Of a DNA stretch of 64,000 nucleotides, positions 16,859 through 26,364 are shown one piece after another. A program made the translations under genes and the position numbers. The first letter of the stretch is position 1. Every line of letters starts with the position of its first letter. Origin of the DNA: Polynucleobacter sp. MG-27-Goln-C1 (GTDB lineage Bacteria > Pseudomonadota > Gammaproteobacteria > Burkholderiales > Burkholderiaceae); contig NZ_JACVPM010000001.1 in NCBI RefSeq assembly GCF_018881905.1, positions 124,001 to 188,000 on the forward strand, given 5' to 3'. Below the pieces are notes generated by a model. The model had not been told where the DNA came from and made no database searches. It saw only the letters and a program-made list of their open reading frames with translations.

Positions 16859-18058
16859 TTACGCCAATACGCGGGCGATTGCTTTGGCTACTTTATCAAT
16901 ATTTTTAGTATTGAGGGCAGCCACACAAATACGGCCTGTGGAGAGAGCATAAATGCCATCTTCCTTTTGTAAACGCTCTACCTGCTCGGCACTCAAGCCA
17001 GAGTAAGAGAACATGCCGCGCTGCGCTTCGATAAAAGCAAAGTCTTGCTTCACGCCAGCAGCAGCGAGTTTTTGTACGAGTCCTTGACGCATTGCTTTAA
17101 TGCGATCACGCATCTCGGCTAATTCATCTTCCCAAAGCTTTCTGAGTTCTGGTGAATTCAGAACAGCGGCTGCAATAGCGGCGCCATGAGTTGGAGGATT
17201 GGAATAGTTTGTACGAATCACGCGCTTCAATTGAGACAGTACGCGAGTAGATTCATCTTTGCTTTGAGTCACGATAGACAGAGCACCAACACGCTCACCG
17301 TAAAGCGAGAACGATTTGGAGAAAGAGCTCGATACAAAGAATGACATTCCAGACTCAGCGAACAGGCGAACTGCAATGCCATCTTGCTCAATACCAGCAG
17401 CGAAGCCTTGATAGGCCATATCCAAAAATGGGATGAGTGATTTTGCTTTGCAAATATCAATCACTTGACGCCACTGAGCTTCAGTAATGTCTGCACCGGT
17501 TGGGTTGTGACAGCAAGCGTGCAACAAGACAGTAGTGAACTTTGGGAAAGACTCTAAAGACTTCACCATGCCATCAAAATCAACGCCACGAGTTTTGCCG
17601 TCGAAATAGGTGTACTCAACTACTTCAAAACCTGCGGATTCAAAAATACCGCGGTGGTTTTCCCAAGTGGGGTTACTAATTGCGCAAGGTGCATTTAAAT
17701 TCAGACGCTTAATAAAGTCTGCGCCAACGCGCAATGCACCGGTGCCACCAAGGCACTCAGCAGTTACTACGCGACCATCTTTAATCAGGGAGGAATCAGC
17801 GCCGAACAATAGGTTTTGAACTGCGCTGTTGTATGGGTTTGGACCTTCAATCGGAATATAGCTACGAGGAGAGTGCTTTGCAACAATTGCTTCTTCAGCC
17901 TTAATGACTGCTTTCAAAAGAGGTACCTTGCCTTCGTCGGTGTAGTAAACGCCAACACCCAGATTGACCTTGTCTGCGCGTTGATCGGCGACATAGGCTT
18001 CTGTGAGGCCAAAAATAGGGTCTTTAGGGGCTAGCTGGACTGAAGTGAAAAGGTTCAT
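16859..18058 (-). CDS. aromatic/aspartate amino acid aminotransferase
   Basis: A 399-residue class I PLP aminotransferase of the AspC/TyrB subgroup. Evidence: start MNLFTSVQLAPKDPIFGLTE, the HNPTGADITEAQW segment binding PLP, and the lysine motif SSSFSKSFSLYGERVGAL. The C-terminal substrate Arg lies in STGRICVAALN. It interconverts aspartate or aromatic amino acids with their 2-oxo acids; which is preferred cannot be told. It is divergent from uvrB across 171 bases. Confidence 0.93.
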   Translation of the reverse strand: MNLFTSVQLAPKDPIFGLTEAYVADQRADKVNLGVGVYYTDEGKVPLLKAVIKAEEAIVAKHSPRSYIPIEGPNPYNSAVQNLLFGADSSLIKDGRVVTAECLGGTGALRVGADFIKRLNLNAPCAISNPTWENHRGIFESAGFEVVEYTYFDGKTRGVDFDGMVKSLESFPKFTTVLLHACCHNPTGADITEAQWRQVIDICKAKSLIPFLDMAYQGFAAGIEQDGIAVRLFAESGMSFFVSSSFSKSFSLYGERVGALSIVTQSKDESTRVLSQLKRVIRTNYSNPPTHGAAIAAAVLNSPELRKLWEDELAEMRDRIKAMRQGLVQKLAAAGVKQDFAFIEAQRGMFSYSGLSAEQVERLQKEDGIYALSTGRICVAALNTKNIDKVAKAIARVLA

Positions 18059-18189
18059 TTGAGGGTCGAAAAGGGTGGTTAATAAGGTATTGCAGGGTTA
18101 ATTGACGTTAAATTCAGTTCAATTTACTTTAAATGGCTGTTTTTGAGGCTAGATTCAACTATTTCCAAATAAAAACGGCAAAATCAATG

Positions 18190-18224
18190 TTTGTACAAAA
18201 TTCTCTGTGAACTAATAGTCACAG
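18190..18224. promoter_or_regulatory. two palindromes upstream of uvrB
   Basis: TTTGTACAAA (18190-18199) is a perfect 10-base palindrome. Next to it CTGTGA-N8-TCACAG (18205-18224) is a perfect inverted repeat with 6-base arms, six bases before the first uvrB ATG. The second differs from the LexA consensus CTGT-N8-ACAG because CTGT and ACAG are 12 apart. They may bind a regulator; none is identified. Confidence 0.4.
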
Positions 18225-18229
18225 GTGAA

Positions 18230-20383
18230 ATGATAGCTGAGATGCCCCCTAAGTCGCCTAAAACTTCCTCAAATTCCAAAGTCGCTGAAAGCAAGAAAAG
18301 CCCCGTGGCCGATCCTTTGGGCGAGGTAGGTCACGACCTGGATCCAGCTAAGTTCGTTTCCTTCCCAGATTCACCGTTTCAGCTCTATCAGCCGTTCCCG
18401 CCCGCGGGCGATCAGCCGGCTGCAATTGATGCTCTGGTGGCTGGAATTGAGGATGGATTGACCTTTCAGACCCTTTTAGGGGTCACGGGCTCGGGAAAAA
18501 CCTTCACGATGGCTAATGTGATTGCCAGAACTGGTCGTCCAGCCATCATTTTTGCCCCCAATAAGACCCTAGCCGCCCAGCTCTATAGTGAATTTCGAGA
18601 GTTTTTCCCTAAAAATGCGGTGGAGTACTTTGTTAGCTATTACGACTACTACCAGCCAGAGGCCTATGTCCCAACGCGGGATTTGTTCATTGAAAAGGAT
18701 TCATCAATCAATGAGCATATTGAGCAAATGCGACTGTCTGCCACCAAAAGCTTGCTGGAGAGACGCGATGTCATCATCGTAGCAACTGTCTCTGCAATTT
18801 ACGGTATTGGTAATCCAGGCGACTATCACAGTATGGTGATGACCTTGCGCCCTGGTGACAAGATGAGTCAGCGCGATATTTTGATGCGCTTAATTGCGAT
18901 GCAGTATGACCGCAACGAAACTGATTTCAAGCGCGGTGTTTTTAGAGTTCGGGGCGACACAATTGATATCTTTCCGGCTGAGCATAATGAATTAGCGGTG
19001 CGCGTTGAACTTTTTGATGATGTCATTGAAAGTTTGCAATTCTTTGATCCGCTTACTGGAAGAATTCGTCAGAAAATTCCACGCTTTACTGTCTATCCGA
19101 GTTCGCATTACGTTACGCCGCGCGACACAGTGCTTAAAGCGATTGAAACAATTAAAGCGGAGTTGCGTATTCGCTTGGATGAGTTTGTTAAAGATGGCAA
19201 GCTGGTTGAGGCGCAACGTTTGGAGCAGCGCACTCGCTTTGATTTAGAGATGCTCAATGAGTTGGGCTTCTGTAAGGGTATTGAGAACTACTCCCGCCAC
19301 CTCTCTGGCGCCATGCCTGGTGAGGCTCCGCCCACCTTGGTGGATTACCTGCCCAACGATGCCTTGATGTTCTTGGATGAAAGTCATGTCCTGATAGGTC
19401 AGCTCAATGCCATGTACAACGGTGATAAATCTCGAAAACATACTTTGGTGGAATTTGGTTTTCGTTTGCCATCCGCGATGGATAACCGACCACTCAAGTT
19501 CACCGAGTTTGAAACCAAGATGCGTCAAACCGTCTTTGTCTCCGCAACACCAGCTGATTACGAAAATACGCACACTGGACAAGTGGTGGAGCAAGTGGCT
19601 AGACCAACAGGATTGGTTGACCCGGAAATTGAAGTATTGCCAGCAAGTACACAAGTAGATGATTTGCTAAATCAGATTCATGAGCGAGTCAAAGTGCATG
19701 AGCGCGTTTTAGTAACGGTATTAACAAAACGTATGGCTGAGCAGTTGACGGACTACTTGTCGGATAACGGTGTGAAGGTGCGTTACGTCCACTCCGATAT
19801 CGATACTGTAGAGCGCGTAGAAATTCTGCGTGACTTACGCTTGGGTGTCTTTGATGTTCTAGTCGGTATTAATTTATTGCGTGAAGGCCTGGATATTCCA
19901 GAGGTTTCACTGGTTGCTATTTTGGATGCGGATAAAGAAGGTTTCTTACGCTCCGAGCGTAGCTTGATTCAAACGATTGGTAGGGCGGCACGAAACGTCA
20001 AAGGCAAGGCAATTTTGTATGCTGATCGCATTACCGATTCCATGAAGCGGGCGATGGGTGAGACTGAACGTCGCCGAACCAAGCAAGTTGCCTTTAATAA
20101 GGCGAATGGAATTGAGCCGCGAGGCGTCCAGAAGCGCATCAAGGACATTATTGATGGGGTCTACGACGTCAAGGAGAAGCGCTCTGAGATGCAGGTGGAG
20201 CAGGAGCGGGCTCGGTATGAGGATATGAGCGAGAAGGACCTGGCGGGCGAAATCAAGCGTTTGGAGAAGCAAATGAACTCTGAAGCTAAGAATCTGGAGT
20301 TCGAAAAGGCTGCATCTACCCGCGATCGCCTTACTAAGGTTAAGGAAATGGCTTTTGGGGCGCGCTCCAGAGACGGTATTTAG
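18230..20383 (+). CDS. uvrB: excinuclease ABC subunit UvrB
   Basis: About 717 residues; possible starts are ATG 18230, ATG 18242 or a TTG at 18191. It carries a 40-residue Lys/Ser-rich N-terminal extension before the usual start [18 protein letters not shown]. Helicase Walker [13 protein letters not shown], the damage-probing beta-hairpin [12 protein letters not shown], the DEAD-like DESHV, motif [11 protein letters not shown] and the C-terminal UVR motif ([18 protein letters not shown]) that binds UvrC are all present. It is the central helicase-like loader of nucleotide excision repair. Confidence 0.97.
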   Translation: MIAEMPPKSPKTSSNSKVAESKKSPVADPLGEVGHDLDPAKFVSFPDSPFQLYQPFPPAGDQPAAIDALVAGIEDGLTFQTLLGVTGSGKTFTMANVIARTGRPAIIFAPNKTLAAQLYSEFREFFPKNAVEYFVSYYDYYQPEAYVPTRDLFIEKDSSINEHIEQMRLSATKSLLERRDVIIVATVSAIYGIGNPGDYHSMVMTLRPGDKMSQRDILMRLIAMQYDRNETDFKRGVFRVRGDTIDIFPAEHNELAVRVELFDDVIESLQFFDPLTGRIRQKIPRFTVYPSSHYVTPRDTVLKAIETIKAELRIRLDEFVKDGKLVEAQRLEQRTRFDLEMLNELGFCKGIENYSRHLSGAMPGEAPPTLVDYLPNDALMFLDESHVLIGQLNAMYNGDKSRKHTLVEFGFRLPSAMDNRPLKFTEFETKMRQTVFVSATPADYENTHTGQVVEQVARPTGLVDPEIEVLPASTQVDDLLNQIHERVKVHERVLVTVLTKRMAEQLTDYLSDNGVKVRYVHSDIDTVERVEILRDLRLGVFDVLVGINLLREGLDIPEVSLVAILDADKEGFLRSERSLIQTIGRAARNVKGKAILYADRITDSMKRAMGETERRRTKQVAFNKANGIEPRGVQKRIKDIIDGVYDVKEKRSEMQVEQERARYEDMSEKDLAGEIKRLEKQMNSEAKNLEFEKAASTRDRLTKVKEMAFGARSRDGI

Positions 20384-20440
20384 GACTGTTGTAATCCTGA
20401 GCAAATTAGTGGGGTATATGGTAAAGTTGAGTGGAATGGT

Positions 20441-20453
20441 CGGGTATTACCCG
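20441..20453. promoter_or_regulatory. palindrome in the iscR promoter region
   Basis: CGGGTA-T-TACCCG is a perfect palindrome 45 bases upstream of the iscR ATG, and a further CCCGAC can pair with GTCGGG just around it. IscR usually represses its own operon, so this is a candidate IscR site, but it does not obviously match the E. coli type 1 consensus. Confidence 0.35.
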
Positions 20454-20497
20454 CCCGACTGTTAGCTGTCCATAACAATCCATTACCAAGGTGACAT

Positions 20498-21067
20498 ATG
20501 AGACTTACAACTAAAGGCCGTTTTGCAGTAACCGCAATGATCGATTTAGCCCTGCGTGAGACGCACGGGCCTGTAACTTTGGCTGGAATCAGTCAAAGAC
20601 AGAAGATTTCCCTATCGTATTTAGAGCAGTTGTTCGGCAAGTTACGCCGCTTCAACATCGTTGAGAGCACTCGCGGTCCTGGCGGTGGTTACACCCTGTC
20701 TCGCAAGTCTGAGGAAATTAGCGTGGCCGACATTATTGTGGCCGTCGATGAGCCTCTGGATGCAACTCAATGTGGCGGTAAGGGCAATTGCCATAGCGAT
20801 GAAGACAATCATGGTCGTTGTATGACACATGATCTGTGGTCAAACCTGAATGCCAAGATGGTGGAGTACCTCAGTTCCGTGTCATTGCGTGATTTGGTGC
20901 AACAGCAATCTGGACGTGGAATCGTATTGCAGGATTTACGCCCTAAGAAAATGAAGACTGAAAGTACCAAGGCGGAAAAGCCGGCAACTGCAGTTGCAGC
21001 AGCAAAAGAAGCCGCTCCGAAGCGACCTCTCGTGAATTCTGTTTTTAACCTGGCTCAGCAAAGTTAA
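20498..21067 (+). CDS. iscR: Fe-S cluster assembly regulator IscR
   Basis: A 189-residue Rrf2 regulator starting MRLTTKGRFAVTAMIDLALR. The HTH is in SLSYLEQLFGKLRRFNIV and the wing in GPGGGYTLSRKSEE. The [2Fe-2S] ligands are present: CGGKGNC and, eight residues on, RCMTHDLW (three Cys plus His). Holo-IscR represses isc genes when clusters are sufficient. It is the first gene of iscRSUA-hscBA-fdx. The C-terminal Lys/Ala-rich tail of about 35 residues is longer than in E. coli. Confidence 0.97.
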   Translation: MRLTTKGRFAVTAMIDLALRETHGPVTLAGISQRQKISLSYLEQLFGKLRRFNIVESTRGPGGGYTLSRKSEEISVADIIVAVDEPLDATQCGGKGNCHSDEDNHGRCMTHDLWSNLNAKMVEYLSSVSLRDLVQQQSGRGIVLQDLRPKKMKTESTKAEKPATAVAAAKEAAPKRPLVNSVFNLAQQS

Positions 21068-21105
21068 GAGATTAACTTCTTAGTCTATTAATCGATAAGT
21101 AAAAA

Positions 21106-22365
21106 ATGAACGCACCACAAGACATTCCTCAGAACCCAATACCGATGTTTAGTCCTAAGCACTTCCCGGTATACATGGACTACTCATCTACTACACCGAT
21201 TGATCCGCGTGTAGTGGACAAGATGTTGCCTTACTTGCGCGAGCAATTTGGTAATGCAGCATCTCGTAGTCATGCCTACGGTTGGGCTGCAGAAGAGGCA
21301 GTTGAGTGGGCGCGTTCAGAAGTGGCCCAGTTAGTTCACGCAGATCCAAGAGAGATCGTATTTACTAGTGGCGCAACTGAAAGTATCAATTTGGCACTCA
21401 AAGGTGCTGCTCACTTTTACAAAGAGCGTGGCAATCACATTATTACCGTGAAGACTGAGCACAAGGCGACCTTAGATACTTGCCGTGAGCTCGAGCGCGA
21501 AGGCTTTGAAGTGACTTACTTAGATGTTTTGCCTGATGGCTTGATTGATTTTGCTCAGCTAGAGACAGCAATGAAGCCGGGCACGATCTTGGCATCAGTC
21601 ATGTATGTGAATAATGAAATTGGCGTTGTACAAGACATTCCACGCATTGGTGAGTTATGCCGTTCCCGCGGCGTAATCTTGCACGTAGATGCAGCACAAG
21701 CTACCGGCAAAGTTGAAATTGACTTAGAGAAAATCAAAGTGGATTTAATGAGCTTTTCTGCTCACAAGACTTATGGCCCAAAAGGTATCGGTGCATTGTT
21801 TGTCCGTCGTAAGCCTCGTATTCGCATTGAGGCACAAATTCATGGTGGTGGTCACGAGCGCGGTATGCGTTCTGGAACATTAGCCGTTCACCAAATTGTT
21901 GGTATGGGTGAAGCCTTCCGTATTGCTCGTGTCGAAATGGTCGAAGAGAGTGCGCGTATTCGTGCTTTGCGCGATCGCTTGCTGACTGGCTTAAAAGATA
22001 TTGAAGAGGTCTATGTCAATGGCGACATGGATCACCGTGTTCCACATAACCTGAACATCAGCTTTAACTATGTTGAAGGCGAGTCCATGTTGATGGCATT
22101 AAAAGATTTGGCCATCTCTTCCGGCTCAGCATGTACTTCAGCATCCCTAGAGCCTTCTTACGTATTGCGCGCTCTTGGCCGAAACGATGAATTGGCGCAC
22201 AGCTCAATTCGCTTTACCTTGGGCCGCTTTACTACCGAAGAAGAAGTGGATTTCACAATCAAGTTGGTGAAAGAGAAGATTGCGAAGTTGCGCGAACTCT
22301 CACCACTGTGGGAAATGTTTAAGGATGGTATTGATCTCAGCACCATCCAGTGGGCAGCACACTAA
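21106..22365 (+). CDS. iscS: cysteine desulfurase IscS
   Basis: A 419-residue PLP enzyme that removes sulfur from cysteine as a persulfide for IscU and other acceptors. The PLP lysine is in [16 protein letters not shown], and the persulfide cysteine loop is [16 protein letters not shown]. The N-terminus is about 14 residues longer than E. coli IscS; a later start at the ATG of [18 protein letters not shown] is possible. It follows iscR by 38 bases. Confidence 0.98.
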   Translation: MNAPQDIPQNPIPMFSPKHFPVYMDYSSTTPIDPRVVDKMLPYLREQFGNAASRSHAYGWAAEEAVEWARSEVAQLVHADPREIVFTSGATESINLALKGAAHFYKERGNHIITVKTEHKATLDTCRELEREGFEVTYLDVLPDGLIDFAQLETAMKPGTILASVMYVNNEIGVVQDIPRIGELCRSRGVILHVDAAQATGKVEIDLEKIKVDLMSFSAHKTYGPKGIGALFVRRKPRIRIEAQIHGGGHERGMRSGTLAVHQIVGMGEAFRIARVEMVEESARIRALRDRLLTGLKDIEEVYVNGDMDHRVPHNLNISFNYVEGESMLMALKDLAISSGSACTSASLEPSYVLRALGRNDELAHSSIRFTLGRFTTEEEVDFTIKLVKEKIAKLRELSPLWEMFKDGIDLSTIQWAAH

Positions 22366-22397
22366 ATAAAATACTAAAGAAATAACGAGGAAATACC

Positions 22398-22784
22398 ATG
22401 GCATATAGCGACAAAGTAATTGATCATTATGAAAATCCCCGCAATGTGGGTTCTTTTGAAAAGGGTGATGACCAGGTAGGCACTGGTATGGTTGGCGCGC
22501 CTGCATGCGGCGACGTCATGAAATTACAAATCCGCGTAAACGATCAGGGTGTAATTGAAGATGCTAAGTTCAAGACCTATGGTTGCGGCTCTGCAATTGC
22601 TTCATCTTCTTTGGTAACCGAGTGGGTCAAAGGCAAGACTTTAGACCAAGCTTTAGAGATTAAGAACTCCTTAATTGCGGAAGAGTTAGCTTTGCCACCT
22701 GTAAAAATTCACTGCTCCATCTTGGCTGAAGATGCCATCAAGGCAGCCGTGGCAAATTACAAAGAAAAGCATCCAGCTAAGTAA
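22398..22784 (+). CDS. iscU: Fe-S cluster scaffold IscU
   Basis: A 128-residue scaffold with the three conserved cysteines in [26 protein letters not shown] and [13 protein letters not shown]. The HscA-binding LPPVK motif precedes the last Cys (ALPPVKIHC). It assembles nascent [2Fe-2S] and [4Fe-4S] clusters from IscS sulfur. Good ribosome binding site (ACGAGGAAATACC). Confidence 0.98.
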   Translation: MAYSDKVIDHYENPRNVGSFEKGDDQVGTGMVGAPACGDVMKLQIRVNDQGVIEDAKFKTYGCGSAIASSSLVTEWVKGKTLDQALEIKNSLIAEELALPPVKIHCSILAEDAIKAAVANYKEKHPAK

Positions 22785-22803
22785 AGATAAAGAGGCATCC
22801 ATC

Positions 22804-23127
22804 ATGGCAATTACCTTAACTGACAAAGCAGCAAAGCACGTACAGCGCAATTTAGATAAGCGTGGAAAAGGTTGCGGCTTGCGTTTGGGTGTTCGTACGA
22901 CTGGTTGCTCTGGCTTAGCCTATCAACTGGAGTATGTGGATGAGGCTGCTCCTGAAGATGCCAAGTTTGAATCCAATGGCATCACTATTTTTATCGATCC
23001 TAAGAGCTTGGCCTATTTAGACGGTACTGAATTGGATTTTGTGCGTGAAGGCTTGAACGAAGGTTTTAAGTTCCAGAATCCGAATGTAAAAGATGAGTGT
23101 GGTTGTGGTGAATCCTTCCGGGTCTGA
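22804..23127 (+). CDS. iscA: A-type Fe-S carrier IscA
   Basis: A 107-residue A-type carrier starting [17 protein letters not shown] at 22804 after AAGAGGCATCC; the frame is open upstream but overlaps iscU. The three cysteines are in TTGCSGLAY and DECGCGESF. It passes clusters to apoproteins, especially [4Fe-4S] enzymes. Its 3' end overlaps the start of hscB by 35 bases if hscB starts at 23093. Confidence 0.97.
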   Translation: MAITLTDKAAKHVQRNLDKRGKGCGLRLGVRTTGCSGLAYQLEYVDEAAPEDAKFESNGITIFIDPKSLAYLDGTELDFVREGLNEGFKFQNPNVKDECGCGESFRV

Positions 23128-23632
23128 CGATTACTTTCGTTTCTTTGGTTTAGAGCAGAAATTCAATCTCGATTTGTCTGCATTGGATCAGGCGTATCTA
23201 GCGATCCAAAAAGAAGTACATCCAGATCGCCATGCTCGTGGAAGCGATACTGAGCAGCGATTGGCCATGCAAATGGCAACCCTAGCCAATACTGCTTTTC
23301 AGACTCTGAAGAATCCGATTCAGCGCGGCCTTTATCTTTGCCAACTTCATGGTGTTGATGCTCGCCTGGAAACCAATACCGCTATGCCGGCTGCTTTCCT
23401 CATGAAGCAAATGGAATGGCGTGAGAGTCTTGAAGATCAAGATGACGACCTTGGCGCCATGGAAGCCTTGGCCGATGAGGTTGATCAATCCAAGCGCAAT
23501 ACCTTGGTAGAGATTACGCAAGCTATCGATACTGCCAAGAACTATGAGCGTGCTGCTGAGTTGCTCAGGGGCCTTCTATTTATAGATAAGTTTGCGCTCG
23601 AGCTAGATGATGCTATCTCAGCTTTGGTATAG
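23093..23632 (+). CDS. hscB: co-chaperone HscB
   Basis: A 179-residue J-protein. The J domain is residues ~12-85 with the HPD motif in [10 protein letters not shown], and the C-terminal three-helix domain (~95-175) binds IscU. It stimulates HscA ATPase and delivers IscU. The start is uncertain: ATG at 23093 lies within iscA, and a GTG at 23108 would give a shorter overlap. Confidence 0.95.
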   Translation: MSVVVVNPSGSDDYFRFFGLEQKFNLDLSALDQAYLAIQKEVHPDRHARGSDTEQRLAMQMATLANTAFQTLKNPIQRGLYLCQLHGVDARLETNTAMPAAFLMKQMEWRESLEDQDDDLGAMEALADEVDQSKRNTLVEITQAIDTAKNYERAAELLRGLLFIDKFALELDDAISALV

Positions 23633-23650
23633 CTTTAAACTCTAGTCCCC

Positions 23651-25516
23651 ATGGCCTTATTACAAATCTCCGAACCTGGTAAGTCACTCGCTCCGCATCA
23701 ACGTCGGATTGCGGTAGGTATTGATCTGGGTACCACTAATTCCTTGGTGGCGATTGTGCGAGATGCCTTGCCTAAAGTGCTTCCTGATTCCGAAGGGCGA
23801 GAGTTGCTTCCTTCGGTAGTGCGCTACTTGCCTAATGGTAGAACCCAAGCTGGCTTTGAGGCTATCGAAAGTATTGTTTCTGATCCCAAGAACACCATTG
23901 TTTCTGTCAAACGTTTTATGGGTCGCGGTATCGTTGATGTAGAAAACATTGAGAACGCACCTTACGATTTTGTCGATGAGCCCGGTATGTTGAAGTTGCG
24001 AACCGTGGCTGGCGATAAGAGTCCTATTGAGGTCTCTGCTGAAATTCTGGCACGTTTGCGTCAGTTAGCTGAAGACTCGGTAAATGACGACATTGTTGGT
24101 GCAGTGATTACTGTGCCTGCTTATTTTGATGATGCTCAACGTCAAGCAACTAAAGATGCCGCCAAATTAGCTGGTATCGAAGTCTTGCGTTTACTCAATG
24201 AGCCTACTGCCGCTGCGATTGCCTATGGCCTAGATAATGCCTCTGAAGGTATCTACGCCGTTTACGACTTAGGTGGTGGCACCTTTGATATCTCCATTTT
24301 GAAGATGAGTAGGGGTGTGTTTGAAGTGCTATCTACTGGCGGTGATTCTGCTTTGGGTGGCGATGACTTTGATCACCGCCTCTATTGCTGGGTTATCGAG
24401 CAGGCCAAGCTTCAGCCTATCTCGATTCAGGATCATCGCAAGTTATTACTTTCTTGCAAGCACGCCAAAGAACAGTTAAGTCACAACCCATTAGCCCGCG
24501 TACACGAAACACTCACTGATGGCACGGTAGTGAACGTCGGTATCAGCCAAGCCCAGTTCTTTGAGATTACTCAGAACCTGATTAATAAAACACTGGTAGC
24601 CGTAAAAAAGGCTTTGCGTGATGCCGGCCTCAAGGCGGATGAAGTCAAAGGCGTGGTAATGGTTGGCGGCGCAACCCGTATGCCCCATGTACAGCGCGCG
24701 GTTGGCGAACTCTTTGGTACTAAGCCTTTAAACAATCTCAATCCTGATCAAGTGGTTGCCTTAGGTGCTGCTATGCAAGCAGACCTACTTGCCGGCAATC
24801 AAAGTAAGGATGATGAGTGGCTTTTATTGGATGTCATTCCACTCTCCCTTGGTATTGAGACTATGGGTGGTTTGGTAGAAAAAATTATTCCACGCAACAC
24901 ACCGATTCCGGTTGCTCGAGCACAAGATTTCACCACCTTTAAGGATGGCCAAACGGCTTTAGCTATTCAGGTAGCGCAGGGTGAGCGTGAGTTGGCCCAA
25001 GACTGCCGCTCATTAGGTAAATTTGAGCTGCGCGGTATTCCGCCGATGGCTGCTGGTGCTGCCCGTATTCGGGTGACATTCCAGGTGGATGCAGATGGCC
25101 TACTTTCAGTTAGCGCAACAGAGCAGGGTTCGGGTGTGCAGGCCTCGATCGATATTAAGCCGTCGTACGGTCTGACTGATGCTGAGATTGCTCGCATGCT
25201 GCAAGATGGTTTTGCTTCTGCCAAAGTGGATCTATTGGCCAGATCTTTGCGCGAAGAGCAGGTGAATGCACAAAGACTTTTAGATGCCGTACAAACTGCG
25301 TTGGATTCTGATCGTGGATTGTTGAATGCTCAAGAGCAGTCTGTTGTTGATCAAGAGATGGCGGCTTTGCAAAAGATTCTTACAGAAGAAACAGACAGCG
25401 CCATTTTGAGAAAGGCAGTAGATCATGCCGCAAAGGCAACTGATGAGTTTGCTCAGAAACGCATGAACGCGAGTATTCAGAAGGCTTTAGCTGGCAAGAA
25501 TGTTGCAGAAATTTAA
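23651..25516 (+). CDS. hscA: Hsp70-type chaperone HscA
   Basis: A 621-residue specialised Hsp70 for Fe-S assembly. The nucleotide domain shows [39 protein letters not shown] and [12 protein letters not shown]. The substrate domain follows from about residue 390 and ends without the acidic DnaK tail, as usual for HscA. It releases clusters from IscU by acting on the LPPVK motif. It lies 18 bases after hscB. Confidence 0.97.
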   Translation: MALLQISEPGKSLAPHQRRIAVGIDLGTTNSLVAIVRDALPKVLPDSEGRELLPSVVRYLPNGRTQAGFEAIESIVSDPKNTIVSVKRFMGRGIVDVENIENAPYDFVDEPGMLKLRTVAGDKSPIEVSAEILARLRQLAEDSVNDDIVGAVITVPAYFDDAQRQATKDAAKLAGIEVLRLLNEPTAAAIAYGLDNASEGIYAVYDLGGGTFDISILKMSRGVFEVLSTGGDSALGGDDFDHRLYCWVIEQAKLQPISIQDHRKLLLSCKHAKEQLSHNPLARVHETLTDGTVVNVGISQAQFFEITQNLINKTLVAVKKALRDAGLKADEVKGVVMVGGATRMPHVQRAVGELFGTKPLNNLNPDQVVALGAAMQADLLAGNQSKDDEWLLLDVIPLSLGIETMGGLVEKIIPRNTPIPVARAQDFTTFKDGQTALAIQVAQGERELAQDCRSLGKFELRGIPPMAAGAARIRVTFQVDADGLLSVSATEQGSGVQASIDIKPSYGLTDAEIARMLQDGFASAKVDLLARSLREEQVNAQRLLDAVQTALDSDRGLLNAQEQSVVDQEMAALQKILTEETDSAILRKAVDHAAKATDEFAQKRMNASIQKALAGKNVAEI

Positions 25517-25534
25517 GAGAAGAAAACTACCGAG

Positions 25535-25873
25535 ATGACTCAAATTGTTGTTCTACCCCATAGTGAATATTGCCCAGAGGGCGCCGTAGTTGAAGTAACA
25601 CCCGGCACCTCCATTTGCGAAGCATTACTAGAAAACAATATTCCAATTGAGCATGCCTGCGATATGGTTTGCGCTTGCACTACCTGTCACGTCATTGTGA
25701 AAGAGGGTTATCAGAGTCTCAATGAGCCTGATGAGAATGAAGAGGACTTACTTGATCGTGCATGGGGTCTTAATCCCCAGTCTCGCTTATCCTGCCAAGC
25801 CATTGTTGCTCGTCAAGATTTAGTGATTGAGATTCCGAAATACTCAATCAATCATGCAAAAGAAAATCACTAA
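25535..25873 (+). CDS. fdx: ISC-type [2Fe-2S] ferredoxin
   Basis: A 112-residue adrenodoxin-type ferredoxin. Ligands are in CDMVCACTTCHVIV (C-x5-C-x2-C pattern) and the distal Cys in SRLSCQAIV. It donates electrons during cluster assembly. This is the last gene of the isc operon; no iscX follows and a strong terminator lies 33 bases downstream. Confidence 0.97.
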   Translation: MTQIVVLPHSEYCPEGAVVEVTPGTSICEALLENNIPIEHACDMVCACTTCHVIVKEGYQSLNEPDENEEDLLDRAWGLNPQSRLSCQAIVARQDLVIEIPKYSINHAKENH

Positions 25874-25905
25874 TTGATTTAAAGCGTTTCAAGATACAAA
25901 CAAAG

Positions 25906-25933
25906 AAAAAGCCACCCCGAGGGTGGCTTTTTT
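25906..25933. terminator. bidirectional terminator between fdx and the Rap1a-like gene
   Basis: AAAAAGCCACCC (25906-25917), loop CGA, GGGTGGCTTTTTT (25921-25933). T runs exist in both directions, so it can end the isc operon and the convergent minus-strand gene. Confidence 0.9.
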
Positions 25934-25967
25934 AATGCCGGATCAGAAGATCAAGCAATTCAATGCA

Positions 25968-26312
25968 TTACTTTCCGCAAGGGAATACACCCTCTAAAAA
26001 CTTCAACATGGTTTCTGCTGCTGGTTTTGGTCCATTAGATGGGTTTGCATTGGCCCAAGCAATGTATTCGTCTACCACTTGAATGCGTGTTGGGGCAGGT
26101 TGCTTGACGCAAATCTTGCTGGGCGCAGTTTTTGGATTGCGTGTTGCAAGATAGGTGTCATAAACGGCCTGACCATAAATTTGGCAAGTTACGTTTGTGT
26201 TTCCGTCACCTTTGCAGTATTGCAATAGCTCATCAGTAGTTGTCGCGTTAGCTGCTTGCATGCTAGCGGCCATTCCGAAGGCTAGGGTAGCGGCAATTAA
26301 AAATTTCTTCAT
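25968..26312 (-). CDS. exported Rap1a/Tai-like protein
   Basis: A 114-residue protein starting MKKFLIAATLAFGMAASM, with cleavage near ANA-T. The ATG at 26312 is chosen because AAAGGA sits six bases upstream; frames starting further upstream lack a site. The mature part matches the Rap1a domain layout: ELLQYCKG, TCQIYGQAVYDTYL, KICVKQPAPTRIQVVDEYI and a C-terminal FPCG, with four cysteines for two disulfides. Serratia Rap1a proteins are immunity factors against a type VI effector, but many chromosomal homologues have no known effector, and none is visible here. Confidence 0.75.
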   Translation of the reverse strand: MKKFLIAATLAFGMAASMQAANATTTDELLQYCKGDGNTNVTCQIYGQAVYDTYLATRNPKTAPSKICVKQPAPTRIQVVDEYIAWANANPSNGPKPAAETMLKFLEGVFPCGK

Positions 26313-26364
26313 GTTCATTCCTTTAATCAATTTTATATATATCAATGTAGATGAGTGCGACTAA

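Noticed and set aside
18205..18224. LexA box upstream of uvrB
   Set aside because: CTGT and ACAG are separated by 12 bases rather than the 8 of the LexA consensus.
19244..19654. A 136-codon minus-strand frame inside uvrB
   Set aside because: Antisense shadow; composition is unlike a real protein and there is no upstream ribosome binding site.
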